Of a stretch of DNA of 54,811 bases, positions 26,936 through 36,491 are shown piece after piece. The stretch spans positions 1-54,811 of the forward strand of contig NZ_JAKIHL010000017.1 in the NCBI RefSeq assembly GCF_021608135.1. The letters are read 5' to 3'. The notes beneath the pieces are model-generated. The model had not been told where the DNA came from. It searched no databases and worked only from the letters and a program-made list of their open reading frames with translations. Source of the stretch: Microaerobacter geothermalis (GTDB lineage: Bacteria; Bacillota; Bacilli; DSM-22679). Each line of letters begins with the position of its first letter. Position 1 is the stretch's first letter. The position numbers and the translations under genes are program-made.

Positions 26936-27549
26936 AGCGGTATTAAGGCGTTGTCCCTGTCATATTGAAGGATCAACGCCTCAAAGTCTTTATTCTCGAT
27001 GACCGTATCCTTAAGCCTGCGGCTTCCCGACCATATAAGGTGGAAGGTTTTCCGGATATCAAAGGGCTGGCAGCTATATGAGGTGCAGCCGCTGCCGTAG
27101 CTGTAGCGGATCAGCTTGAAGAAGGCGGCGGCGCGTTTTACGTCCGACATGGTCGCGTTTTCAATGAGGATCGATTTGATTTCCTCAAACTGTGGCGGGG
27201 ACAGACAGTTCTCCGCCAGTTCCAATTCCTCCCGCAGGTATTCGCTGGTGAATTCCTCCTTTTCAAGATATTTTTTGAGGACGTTGAATTCGTCCATGCC
27301 GTTTAGGGGCAGGAAATTCAACTCCTTGAGCAGGGCCAGAGGACGCTCCTTGACGCAGCGGAACAGGTTGGCAAGGTCGGCGTTGTAGTCATTATAGACC
27401 TCCATGCTTGCATCCGGTTTCCTGCCGAAGAGTACCCAACCGCCGCCACCAAAGACCTCAATGTATCTTCCATAATCTTTGGGCATCCGCTGGTAAATAA
27501 GTTCACGCAGGGCCTTTTTGCCGCCGAATCAGCTGATAATGCTGTTCAA
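26812..27549 (-). pseudogene. DNA adenine methylase, broken by an early stop and a lost C-terminus
   Basis: From TTG 27549 the frame reads LNSIIS, then TGA at 27531-27529, then FGGKKALRELIYQRM and YIEVFGGGGWVLFGRKP. I expect Trp at the TGA position, since ISWFGGKK is the usual start of element-borne Dam proteins, so TGG to TGA is likely. The SAM motif FGGGG is intact. Downstream, the frame runs into foreign sequence before the DPPY catalytic motif appears. Reinitiation at ATG 27486 would give a protein without catalytic residues. Confidence 0.7.
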
Positions 27550-27556
27550 TCAGTCA

Positions 27557-27757
27557 TCACCTCCTTGGCCTGGTGATCCTGTCCATATCGGTCCGCATAC
27601 CGCTCCCGTCTGTACTCCAGCAGATAAAGCCGACACCAGGATAGGGACAGCCTTTGCAGCGCTCGGTGTTTTTTGGCAAGGGTACGGTGTGAATTTTTCT
27701 TGGTGGCGCAGGATCGCTGCCGGTTTTTTTCTCCTGTGTTTTTATGTCTGTGTTCAT
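27557..27757 (-). CDS. Small cysteine-containing element protein, 66 residues
   Basis: AAAGGAG lies about seven bases upstream of ATG 27757. The product is polar with one CKGCPYPGVGFICW motif whose three cysteines could bind a metal. I have seen similar short proteins with CPYP..GFICW in Tn1549-like elements but cannot name the family. It lies directly upstream of the broken methylase. Confidence 0.6.
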   Translation of the reverse strand: MNTDIKTQEKKTGSDPAPPRKIHTVPLPKNTERCKGCPYPGVGFICWSTDGSGMRTDMDRITRPRR

Positions 27758-27779
27758 AGTTCAGCTCCTTTCCGGCAAC

Positions 27780-27811
27780 AAAAAAAGACGCTGCCTCGAA
27801 AGGTAGCGCCT
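27780..27811 (-). terminator. Terminator in the element remnant
   Basis: GACGCTGCC (27787-27795) pairs with GGTAGCGCC (27802-27810) using two G-U type pairs; seven Ts follow on the minus strand. Confidence 0.65.
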
Positions 27812-27852
27812 TATGCTCGTTTGCCTTTTCGATATATAGACGGCATGCATTG

Positions 27853-28104
27853 CTACACACCGCCCATCTGAGGAATTTCATCCGGCTCTTCTTCCACATA
27901 TTCATATTCACCGGTGCTTTCATTGTAGAGATATCCTGCTTCGGCAAGGTCTATATCAAGTATGCTTGCCGCCAGCTCAAGCGCCTCGGCAGAGCCGCCT
28001 TCTGGTGTAAAGCAACTCAGGGTTTTGCCGCCTTTAAACTCTGCCTTGCCGGTGTTATAGCCAAAGTCCTCATCCGCCCATTTGTAGTGCTTGATGTTTG
28101 ACAT
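27853..28104 (-). CDS. Hypothetical acidic element protein, 83 residues
   Basis: The protein starts MSNIKHYKWADEDFGYNTGK and ends in an acidic tail (YEYVEEEPDEIPQMGG). It is compact and soluble. GGAGG lies before the ATG (minus strand GGAGGAAATCAA). GC resembles the other element genes. No function recognised. Confidence 0.6.
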   Translation of the reverse strand: MSNIKHYKWADEDFGYNTGKAEFKGGKTLSCFTPEGGSAEALELAASILDIDLAEAGYLYNESTGEYEYVEEEPDEIPQMGGV

Positions 28105-28150
28105 TTGATTTCCTCCAATCGTTTGTGACTTTCACCCTAAAAAAGGGCAT

Positions 28151-28190
28151 AAAAAAAGCGGCAGCATCTTATTTCTAAAATGCCACCGCT
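28151..28190 (-). terminator. Terminator at the edge of the element remnant
   Basis: AGCGGCAGCAT (28157-28167) pairs with ATGCCACCGCT (28180-28190) with one mismatch, followed by seven Ts on the minus strand. Confidence 0.7.
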
Positions 28191-28687
28191 AATTTGCTAA
28201 TGGGGAATTCCTTATTTGGTTTTTGTCGTATGTATAAAATGAAGCTACGCTATCAGACAACCTTTTAATACCAAAAAGCCAACCAACTTTCTGGATAGCT
28301 TGCCAGTTGATAAGCGATTATTCAAAATGCAATAATTTTCAACACTATCTAAGTTGATGATCAGGTCAATTTTTATTCGCTTTTTAACATTAACCACTAT
28401 AAATGAAGTCGATGAACAAACTTTAATAAACAACTTCCTTGACATATATTATTATAGTGAAAAACTCCACAGCATAATTCTTAATATCAGGATGAAAATT
28501 AAAGTTATCATAAACCGATCTGAACACTTCTTGTTATGACAGACAGTTACACCTCGTTAGGAAATAGTTACACTTCCTCTTTAATTAGAAAATCCTAAAG
28601 CCTCTTTACCCTCACCGAAATTAGGATAGCAAAGCAAGGGTATTATTAAATATTATCCTCTTTCTGCCATTCATCACTAATGCTTTT
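28191..28687. other. AT-rich gap with no recognisable gene
   Basis: Short open frames exist on both strands but none has a ribosome site or a recognisable product. It marks the border between GC-richer conjugative-element remains and the AT-rich SIR2-HerA pair. Confidence 0.5.
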
Positions 28688-30715
28688 CTAGTCAATATCC
28701 CTTTCTTCTTTTCCAGTCCACACATCCCAGAACTCAGGGTCTTTTGATCTTGGGCAGCACTTATCCTCTAAAGTATTCATTTCAACAATTACTGGTATCG
28801 GGGCCGCCCATCCAAGCAAAATTGCTTTTTTTGTTGGAAGTATTGGGAGTTCATTTAAAATGCTTCCTAGATTGTCTGGCACTAACTTTTTTACCATCTC
28901 CTGATCTTTATCATTGACTATCCGGTGCAAAAGAAAAGTATTGCATTGGGATAAAACAGTCTGAGATAATTCTGAAGGCCTCTGAGAAGAAATCAGTAAT
29001 CCAAGACCAAACTTACGACCTTCTTTAGCTATTTTTTCGAATGATTGACTACAAAGCCGATTAGCTGTAATCTCATCGGCATCCCCATCATAGCGCTTAA
29101 TAAAATTGTGAGCTTCTTCAATAACAAGTGTTGTAGGCAGTATTTTTCCGGTTTTTCTTCTGTAACGCTGGTGGGCTTCAAAAATGACTCTTGATAAAAC
29201 AGATACAATTACAAAAAGAATTTCAGAAGGCAGCAACGAGAGGTCGATAATATTAATAGTTCCATCATCTTCATTACTACCGATATATTGATTTAACCAT
29301 CCTTCCAGAGTTATTTCTTCTTTTGTTTTTGTTTCAATCACTGAAGCAATGCGAGAATCAGTCAAAATGCTTCTGACTCGCATCATGAAAAAGTCCATGA
29401 GTTGCTGCGCATTGTTTTCCTGAGATAGTCTTTCAATATGACTGAGAAAATCTTCATTTGTAAAGAAAACAGGGCTATCTTCATCTGGCCCTTGATAGCT
29501 TTTCAACTTCCCGAAAATACTCTGCGATGCTTCAATTGCAGAGACAACTTCTTGTATATCTGTTAAATTAAAGGCTGGATAATTATTACCGCTCTTTGGC
29601 CTTTTTGTTAAAACACTATTAATAGAGGCCATTATTGCTTTAATTTTATCTTTTGGCTCACCATCGATTTTATCTAAAAAAGAAGCAAGGGAATCTTTTG
29701 ATGATTGAAAAATTTCTCCTAGATTGTTTTTCCCCGGCCAATTGGCTATAGCATTTATTCCCTGTCTTTCAAAGTTTCTAAGAGTTAGCAAAATACTTGT
29801 AATTAAACGTCTAGGAGCAATCAGACTATCATTTTCATCCAATCTTCCGCCATAACGAATCTCCCGCAGGGTTTTTCTTAATAGTGGTCTTTGTGTTTTA
29901 CCACTAGCCTGTGCAATTGAACTCCATTCGTAACTATTCCACATCCAACTCGGAACCTTTAATTGGGAGATAACAGCATTTGAATTGCTCTTATCATTGA
30001 ATATCACCTGAAAACAACGGATATTAGCTAATCCCTCAAATGCATCGCAATATTCACCATTTGGATCGAGTACAATAAAACGGGAATTAAGCTTTTTATC
30101 TTTTGGTAATTCATTTCTTGCTTCTTCAAGAGTCCATCGTATTAATCCAGCTACTGAACAAGATTTTCCACTTCCTGTATTCCCTAAAACCGCTATATGC
30201 CTGCCAAAAACTCTATCGGGGTTTATAAAAACAGGCGCATTTGCAGCCATCGGAGAAACACCGATTTTAACTTTTGCATTATTGTCCTTGTTTTAGACAA
30301 TTGCCCGTAACTGTTCTTGATTAGGAACTACAACAATATCCCCTACCGACGGGTAACTATAAACTCCACGCTCAATTTCAAATTGCCCATCCTTTTCTTT
30401 AAGAATCCCTAAAGGAGTTATAGAAAGCTTACGAAGTGGAAAGGGTAAGTCAATTAGGTCAAAGTCTTTGTACCCCTTTCTTTTAGGATACGGTGAATAT
30501 TCAATTCCAATCCATGAAATAATTCCTACAAGAGCGCCAGATTCATTGGGAATGAGAACAAATCCGTTTACTTTTGGGAAAAGTTGTGGTACTCCGGTAT
30601 TAATAGCGGTGTTTTGCGGAGCATTGATTTCAAGCTGTACTTTTATTTCACGTGGAGAAACAAACTCAACCGTACCAATAGTTTGGTTTCTGATATGTTC
30701 AAATTCTTTATTCAT
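28688..30715 (-). pseudogene. herA: HerA-type ATPase of a SIR2-HerA defence pair, interrupted by one in-frame TAA
   Basis: ATG 30715 opens an N-terminal HAS-barrel domain (IGTVEFVSPREIKVQLEIN). The frame stops at TAA 30295-30293 after NQEQLRAIV, then continues in the same frame with NKDNNAKVKIGVSPM into the ATPase domain. Walker A is LGNTGSGKSCS, Walker B is LVIEEAHNF, and SSQRPSELSQTVLSQ is the usual sensor/arginine region. Apart from the single stop, the 674 coding codons look intact. HerA hexamers assemble with SIR2 NADases against phage. It overlaps the SIR2 stop by eight bases. Restart at ATG 30250 could make a separate ATPase fragment. Confidence 0.85.
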
Positions 30716-31954
30716 CTTCGCTCTCACTTTCTTTTTGAGTGATTTTCCTTTTCTCTTCAATTCTATGCCGTCTATCTGAAATTCGATCAATTGCTGATTT
30801 TGGAAGATAGTTTTCAGTTAATATTCGGATATTCCCATAATGATTACCTAATAAAAGAGTAAGTTGAGAAGGATTACATTTTTCAACAAAGCTACAAATT
30901 CGTCCATCCGCCAAATCATAAGAAATAATTACCAGATGAGTCGATGGTATAGTCATCATATCTAAAATAATATTGTTTATATGTGAGTCTCCAAAACCGT
31001 AGCCATAAGTAACAAGAACAGAATTGGGTCGACATATCGCTGCAGAAAAGTCTCTAAATAATTCAGAATAAGGGAAATATACCGTATCAATCCCTTTTGC
31101 TGAGTTAGGATAAATCACTTTTGTTTCGTAAGGCTTTTGAATTGCGTCTTCATTTATTTCACACCCAAAAGGCAAGGGTTCTTTATGAATATCTCCATTG
31201 CTGAAACGCCAGTCAAGCGAGCCGTGCAGCTTCGTGTAACGAACAACCCCCTCAACATATCGTGGTTCGCCGCGTATCCCAGGTGGATTATAATGGTAAT
31301 CCAACTCCATTTTATGCATTCTCAAGGTTGGGTTTAACTTCCCAATAAAACGGTCTAAGGTATAAATACCTGCATTATCTAGGGCATATTCAATAAATCG
31401 GTCATAATTGGTTGTAAAAATATGCAATCTGTCACGGGTGGCAGTTCGGCTGCTAAAACTAATGAGAAATCTTTTTAAAAGCGCTAAAGAGTCCGAGCCT
31501 TTATCTGAAGAAAGTACATTGTATTCATTTTTTAACAGATTCAATATGAGGGATTTCATCTTCTCATTTATTTCATCTTCGAGTGTTTTAGCATTTGCAT
31601 CATTCAATATTTTTAAGCCTTTTACTAATTCGATGGCATCCTTAAATCATCTTCAAAATTTGCTGAGCCACGGGACATCTTTTTTGCTTCTTCATTAGCA
31701 AAGAATTCTATTTTTTCACCTTCAATTGTAAATTTTATTCGCTGCATAGCCTGTGGAGTGACGCCTGAGTCATAACAAATTCCTGTAGTAAGACCTGAAC
31801 CCAGCAGTAGTGAGAGATGCTCACTTTGAAAAACAGCAGTCAGCCATGGCTCTATCACAGATCGAAGTTCTTTTTCGTCCGGAATGTCTGAACCTTTAGG
31901 GACTTCATTTGCAATATAGAGAATATGCCCTTTTGACCAGTCTATCGAATTCAT
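30708..31954 (-). pseudogene. SIR2-domain NADase of the SIR2-HerA defence pair, with one frameshift
   Basis: ATG 31954 (AAGGAG eight bases upstream) begins MNSIDWSKGHIL and carries the NAD-loop LSLLLGSGLTTG. The frame ends after GSANFEDDLRMPSN, but the next frame supplies DAIELVKGLKILND and then the rest of the SIR2 fold: HIFTTNYDRFIEYA, TKLHGSLDW with the catalytic His, and VTYGYGFGDSHINN. One missing G at about 31640 (AAGG for AAGGG) restores a protein of about 415 residues. SIR2 of this class depletes NAD upon phage infection. Confidence 0.85.
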
Positions 31955-32206
31955 CAATCTTTCTCCTTCAACCATACCAAAACTTCTTTGAATTTTCTCA
32001 TTTCTCTAACAGACATAATTATATCATAAATTTTGGTAAACTTGTTAAAAGGCTTTTTTCGGCTAATTTTTCAGAATATCATTCGTGCTTTCCTGGCGAG
32101 CTATACCTCCATATTTATCAAAGAAAATCCAGTCAGGCAATTAATGCTTTTCTGGTTGTTTATCTTATAAAAATAAAAACCCGCTCTTCAAAATCCCCGG
32201 AAAACC

Positions 32207-33595
32207 TTATTTCATGCGGCTTTCGGCACGTTTTATCTGAACTACGCACTCAACGTGCACCGTATGCGGAAACATATCTACAGGCTGCACTTCTATCGTC
32301 TTAAAGCCCCCATCTTCCAAGATCCGCAAATCCCTAGCCAAAGTACTGGGATTGCAGGAAACATAGACAACCCTTTTCGGTTTCATGTCGATGATCGTTT
32401 TCAACAATTCTTCATTGCAGCCCTTGCGAGGGGGATCAATGACCATTACATCGGCCTTGATTCCCTGGGCATACCACCATGGAATCACCTTTTCCGCTTC
32501 TCCTACGGCAAAGGTGACATTTTCTATGCGATTTAATCTGGCATTTTTCTTGGCATCGGAAATGGCTTCGGGCACGATTTCCACCCCATAAACCTGTTTG
32601 GCATGCCGGGCCAAGAAAAGCGAAATGGTCCCTATGCCGCAGTAGGCGTCGATCACAGTTTCCTTCCCTGTTAACCCGGCGTATTCCAAAGCTTTGTTAT
32701 ATAGCTTCTCGGTCTGAACCGGGTTTACCTGAAAAAAGGAACGGGCAGAGATCGCAAACTTGATATTTCCGATATCATCATAAATCACTTCTTCCCCCCA
32801 TAGGGTTTTTGTCTTCTCTCCAAAAATGACGTTGGTTCTCTTAGTGTTTATGTTTTGAACAATACTTCGAATCCCGTCAACTTTTTGTAAGATACCTTCG
32901 ATCAGGCTGTCTTTCTGAGGAATCTCTTCTCCGTTGGTAATCAGAACGACCATGACCTCCCCGGTACGAAAGCCGATTTTGGCCACCACATGGCGAATCA
33001 ACCCTTGATGTGTTTCCTCATGGTAGGCAGAAATTCCTAAAGAAGAAGCAATTTCCTTGACTGCCTGTACAACCTCATCATTCTTTTCGTGCTGGATAAG
33101 ACAAGCTTCCATGTCTATGATTTGATGGGAGCCAGCTGCATAGAATCCGCCAATCAGCCCTCCCTTTTCTTCTCCTATGGGAACCTGGGCTTTATTCCGG
33201 TATCGCCAAGGGTTTTCCATTCCTATGGTCGGATGAATTCGTACATGTTCCAATCCACCTATTCGGGATAGGTTATCCCGTACCAACTGCTCCTTCTGCC
33301 GGAGCTGTTCCTCGTAATTGATATGCTGGAGCTGACATCCTCCGCACTTTTTATATATCGGACAGGGCGGTTCAGCCCGATAGGGACTTGCATCCTTTAT
33401 CTCCATTAAACGGCCGTATCCGTATGTTTTCTTTACCTTAACTACCTTTACTTCTACTTTTTCCCCCGGCAATGCATGGGGAACAAAAAGGGTAAATCCT
33501 TGATATCGCCCAACCCCTTGACCCTCATGGGTCAGTCCAGTAATCTCCATTTCGATGGTTTGGTTTTTTCCCACCGGGATTGTTGTCTTTCCCAC
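32207..33595 (-). CDS. rlmCD: 23S rRNA (uracil-C5) methyltransferase RlmCD
   Basis: This 462-residue radical-independent m5U methyltransferase has an N-terminal TRAM domain ([20 protein letters not shown]). Its cysteine cluster for [4Fe-4S] is [11 protein letters not shown] plus a later CLIQH. The SAM motif is [16 protein letters not shown], and the catalytic Cys lies in [12 protein letters not shown] after VIDPPRKGC. It resembles B. subtilis YefA/RlmCD. It follows dgkB on the same strand, an order I remember from B. subtilis, where gatCAB precedes them; here gatCAB is about 13 kb away. Confidence 0.92.
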   Translation of the reverse strand: MGKTTIPVGKNQTIEMEITGLTHEGQGVGRYQGFTLFVPHALPGEKVEVKVVKVKKTYGYGRLMEIKDASPYRAEPPCPIYKKCGGCQLQHINYEEQLRQKEQLVRDNLSRIGGLEHVRIHPTIGMENPWRYRNKAQVPIGEEKGGLIGGFYAAGSHQIIDMEACLIQHEKNDEVVQAVKEIASSLGISAYHEETHQGLIRHVVAKIGFRTGEVMVVLITNGEEIPQKDSLIEGILQKVDGIRSIVQNINTKRTNVIFGEKTKTLWGEEVIYDDIGNIKFAISARSFFQVNPVQTEKLYNKALEYAGLTGKETVIDAYCGIGTISLFLARHAKQVYGVEIVPEAISDAKKNARLNRIENVTFAVGEAEKVIPWWYAQGIKADVMVIDPPRKGCNEELLKTIIDMKPKRVVYVSCNPSTLARDLRILEDGGFKTIEVQPVDMFPHTVHVECVVQIKRAESRMK

Positions 33596-33622
33596 AAGCC
33601 ATTCTCCTTATCCTTCTAAATT

Positions 33623-34501
33623 TCACACAAACACCTGAATATGTCTAGGCAGAACTTTAAACTCTACGGGAAGATCTCCCCCAAATTCTCCATCTACATT
33701 TAGATGAACCACACTTTCTGAACTGGCCCTTAAACTGCTTGTTTGAAAATATAAGATATGGGGATCTTGGATATGCTCTCCCTTCATGGTCAACGAGGCC
33801 AACTTAACAAATTCCGCCAGGGTCGTTTTTTTCACAACCAGCACATCAAACAGACCATCCTGCAAATCAGCCTTAGGCGCCAATTTGTCAAACCCTCCCA
33901 CAGTGGAACTGTTGGCTACAAGAAAAAGCATCATTTCTTCATCAACCGTCTGATGATCCATTTCTAATCTTATTTTTGTCGGCTTAATAAAGGGGAGCTT
34001 TTCAATTCCTTTCATGTAATAGGCTAATTGTCCCAATACGGTTTTCAGTTTACTTGGAACCTCATAGGTGAGTTCCGTTAAATACCCTCCACCGGCAATA
34101 TTAATGAAGTATCGTTTGTTTGCCTTCCCCACATCAATGGTCATTAGTTTTCCATTTGCAATGATTTCACAGGCCTTGCTAATCGATTTGGGAATTCCCA
34201 AGGCATTGGCCAAATCATTGGAGGTTCCAGCGGGAATGATTCCTAGGGCAGGTCTTTTCTCATATCTGGATAAACCGTTTACCACTTCATTAATTGTCCC
34301 ATCTCCGCCGGCAGCGATCACGATATCATATTTTCTTTCAACAGCTATTTTTGCTGCTTCAATCGCATCTCCTGATCCTTTTGTGGCATGACAGGAGGTT
34401 TCCAATCCTGCCGTTTCCAACCGATCCAGGATATATGGCAAACGTTTCGGGATCTCTTCCCTGCCTGCTGATGGGTTATAAATTAATCGAGCACGTTTCA
34501 T
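33623..34501 (-). CDS. dgkB: Diacylglycerol kinase (DgkB/LCB5 family)
   Basis: A soluble lipid kinase recycling diacylglycerol into phosphatidate, as needed when lipoteichoic acid is built. The nucleotide site is IAAGGDGTINEVVNG and a second landmark is LGIIPAGTSNDLANALGIP. VNVDGE-type LNVDGEFGGDLP lies near the C-terminus. ATG 34501 follows GAAGGAG by nine bases and begins MKRARLIYNPSAG. An ATG 24 codons upstream lacks the family start. It lies upstream of rlmCD, likely in one operon. Confidence 0.92.
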   Translation of the reverse strand: MKRARLIYNPSAGREEIPKRLPYILDRLETAGLETSCHATKGSGDAIEAAKIAVERKYDIVIAAGGDGTINEVVNGLSRYEKRPALGIIPAGTSNDLANALGIPKSISKACEIIANGKLMTIDVGKANKRYFINIAGGGYLTELTYEVPSKLKTVLGQLAYYMKGIEKLPFIKPTKIRLEMDHQTVDEEMMLFLVANSSTVGGFDKLAPKADLQDGLFDVLVVKKTTLAEFVKLASLTMKGEHIQDPHILYFQTSSLRASSESVVHLNVDGEFGGDLPVEFKVLPRHIQVFV

Positions 34502-34603
34502 GGAACCCCACTCCTTCATGGTGATTTCTTTATTCCGAACAGATATTTCCTGCCACCATTTTACAGGTTCCACTTCTCATCTGCAACTTTTGGATCTTTT
34601 ATA

Positions 34604-34630
34604 CAAAAAAACCACCTTAGCCAAGGTGGT
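34604..34630 (-). terminator. Terminator of the amtB-DUF294-exonuclease unit
   Basis: ACCACCTT (34611-34618) pairs with AAGGTGGT (34623-34630), followed by seven Ts on the minus strand. The stem touches the stop codon of the exonuclease gene. Confidence 0.88.
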
Positions 34631-35325
34631 CAGGAGAGTGCCAACTGTTCATACAGGTCTTGGAACGTGATAATCCCTTGTTTTTTGCACTGATTTAAGA
34701 GTATGCTCCACAAAGCTGCTGTCATTCTGGCATCACCAAGGGCCGTATGCCGTTTAGAAATTGGAATTTGAAAATGGTTTAAGATGTCATCTAATTCAAT
34801 CAGATCTATTAATTCTGGATATAAAGAGGATATGACCCGCCTCAGTTCGATGGTCCGATTGGTGATGCGGGAAAATTTAGTTCTCCACAGGTAGTAATTG
34901 AGAAATGTCAGATCATGACCCAGATGATATCCAACGATAACCCTTGACCCAACAAATTGTATAAAGGAGGGCAATATTTCTTTTAGTGTCGGTGCTTTTT
35001 TTACATCTTTCATCGATATTCCTGTTAAATCAGTAATGTGGGAAGGAATGGGCTGGGTTGGCTTCACCAAGGATGAAAATGACCGCTGTCCCAACCCGTC
35101 TTCCACATGGACTGCACCCAAAGAAATAATTTCATTCCCCAAATCAGGACGAAATCCTGTTGTTTCGGTGTCAACAACCACGTAATTCACTTTTTCAAGG
35201 GGTTGGGAAAGTAGACTCCGTTCCGAGGCTTCCTTTAAAATGCTTCGTTTCCAGGCTTCCTGCTGCAGGCTTCCTCCTTGAACCCCTTGGTTTATGTTGA
35301 ACATCCGGTTAAAAAACTGCATCAT
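34630..35325 (-). CDS. DnaQ-like 3'-5' exonuclease
   Basis: A DEDDh exonuclease related to DNA polymerase III epsilon. Exo I is VVVDTETTGF, Exo II is VGYHLGHDLTFLNYYL and Exo III is RHTALGDARMTA with the catalytic His. About 50 residues precede the domain. ATG 35325 is preferred (an alternative ATG is one codon on); a TTG eight codons upstream also exists. Such exonucleases sit next to DUF294 proteins in many bacteria, and here it follows one, with a 29-bp repeat between them. Confidence 0.85.
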   Translation of the reverse strand: MMQFFNRMFNINQGVQGGSLQQEAWKRSILKEASERSLLSQPLEKVNYVVVDTETTGFRPDLGNEIISLGAVHVEDGLGQRSFSSLVKPTQPIPSHITDLTGISMKDVKKAPTLKEILPSFIQFVGSRVIVGYHLGHDLTFLNYYLWRTKFSRITNRTIELRRVISSLYPELIDLIELDDILNHFQIPISKRHTALGDARMTAALWSILLNQCKKQGIITFQDLYEQLALS

Positions 35326-35355
35326 TTCTTCCCATCGACCTTTCCTCAAGCTTTT

Positions 35356-35384
35356 AGAGCCTGTTCAAAATGACTTTTTTGAAC
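35356..35384 (+). repeat. Internally deleted copy of the 150-bp repeat
   Basis: It consists of AGAGCCTGTTCAAAATG joined directly to ACTTTTTTGAAC. These are the two ends of the longer repeat at 40475-40624. The result is also a small hairpin between two genes. Confidence 0.55.
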
Positions 35385-35392
35385 ATCCTCTT

Positions 35393-36466
35393 TCACATAG
35401 ATGTAAATTTCTTATTTGTATATTTTTGAAACCTTCTGACCAGTTTCATCGCTTTTTTTAATTCTTTCATCTGTTCCTTCTCCAATGTTTGAAGTTGAAT
35501 AAAGTTATCGGGAAACTCCAGTTTTGCAGCCGATGTAACGTGATGAAATAACCGAAGAAAAAATACGATCGCCAATGCCTGTTCCCATTCTTTTATTTCT
35601 TCAACTTTCCAAAGCCCTCTTTCCGACAGACCGGATAATCTTTCAAAGGAATTGACCGCGGGTATTTCATATTTCATGGACCAGAGCCTTAATGTTTCCA
35701 CCATTTGTCGGTAAATTCCCTCTTTGAGGTTAAAATATCCCGCCTTCTCACCGTACCTCTCTGTAATGAATTGCCCCAATGGACCGACGGGGATTTGGTG
35801 AACCAAATTATGCTCTGCTCCCCTGCTAAGGAATGCCTGTTGTTTAGAAATAAATGTTGAAAACCAGTGCCGCAATTCTTTTCCCAGATCCATCAATCCA
35901 TAGATGGGTCGAAAATCTGCAGAAATCAACGCAAAACGTAAATGGTCCAAATGATGATGTTCCACCCAATCCGTCCAGGTATTCTTCCATTTGACTGCGG
36001 AATTCCTCCATCTAGGGTTACTAATCATCACATTCCCCTTACACAGGGGATATCCAATATCATCTAAGGCAAGAACCAATTGATCCGCCAAACTCTGAAA
36101 GTAATCATCGATCTCCTTTTCTCTTTCCTCCGGTGGATTTAAATAAACCAAAGCATGGTCCTGATCCGTCCATAACGTCTGCTCTTTTCTTCCTCCGCTG
36201 CCCAGGATCAGCCAACAAAAGGGTACAGGGGCCTCCTTTCCCTGCTGTTGAAGCCCCTGTTCCACCAACTGAAATGTTTTTATCATCATTTGATCATGCA
36301 GTTTCGTTAATTGATCATATATTACGATCACGTTGGATAGATGGATAAGTCCCTTTGAAAATCCGCTGGAGAGCCCTTTAGAAATATCCCAATGTATTTG
36401 TTTCAGCTCTTTTAAATCGAAAGCCGCTGCAATTTCTTTTTGCCAATTTTGAAACAACCGTTCCAT
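35393..36466 (-). CDS. DUF294 (GlnD-like) nucleotidyltransferase-domain protein
   Basis: This 357-residue protein has a DUF294 nucleotidyltransferase core, LILGSGGRKEQTLWTDQDHA, with the GS...D.D signature of the polymerase-beta fold. A C-terminal DUF294_C helical domain follows (PVGPLGQFITERYGEKAGYF). There are no CBS pairs, unlike many family members. ATG 36466 follows GGGAGG by about five bases. It lies 25 bases after amtB, where many bacteria carry a PII gene, and GlnD acts on PII, so a role in nitrogen sensing is an attractive inference only. Confidence 0.75.
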   Translation of the reverse strand: MERLFQNWQKEIAAAFDLKELKQIHWDISKGLSSGFSKGLIHLSNVIVIYDQLTKLHDQMMIKTFQLVEQGLQQQGKEAPVPFCWLILGSGGRKEQTLWTDQDHALVYLNPPEEREKEIDDYFQSLADQLVLALDDIGYPLCKGNVMISNPRWRNSAVKWKNTWTDWVEHHHLDHLRFALISADFRPIYGLMDLGKELRHWFSTFISKQQAFLSRGAEHNLVHQIPVGPLGQFITERYGEKAGYFNLKEGIYRQMVETLRLWSMKYEIPAVNSFERLSGLSERGLWKVEEIKEWEQALAIVFFLRLFHHVTSAAKLEFPDNFIQLQTLEKEQMKELKKAMKLVRRFQKYTNKKFTSM

Positions 36467-36491
36467 TGGGTCCTCCCATTTTACGACATGA

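Noticed and set aside
27546-27947. 133-codon minus-strand frame in the conjugative-element remnant
   Set aside because: It overlaps two more plausible small genes with good ribosome sites, and crosses a terminator.
28245-28445. 66-codon minus-strand frame in the AT-rich gap
   Set aside because: No ribosome site and a composition expected by chance in AT-rich DNA.
30293-30790. Independent small gene upstream of herA
   Set aside because: It is in the same frame as herA, with only one TAA between them, and encodes the HAS-barrel expected at the HerA N-terminus.
31625-31975. Separate 116-residue gene upstream of the SIR2 fragment
   Set aside because: It holds the NAD-loop half of SIR2, and the following frame continues the fold, so it is the 5' part of one frameshifted gene.
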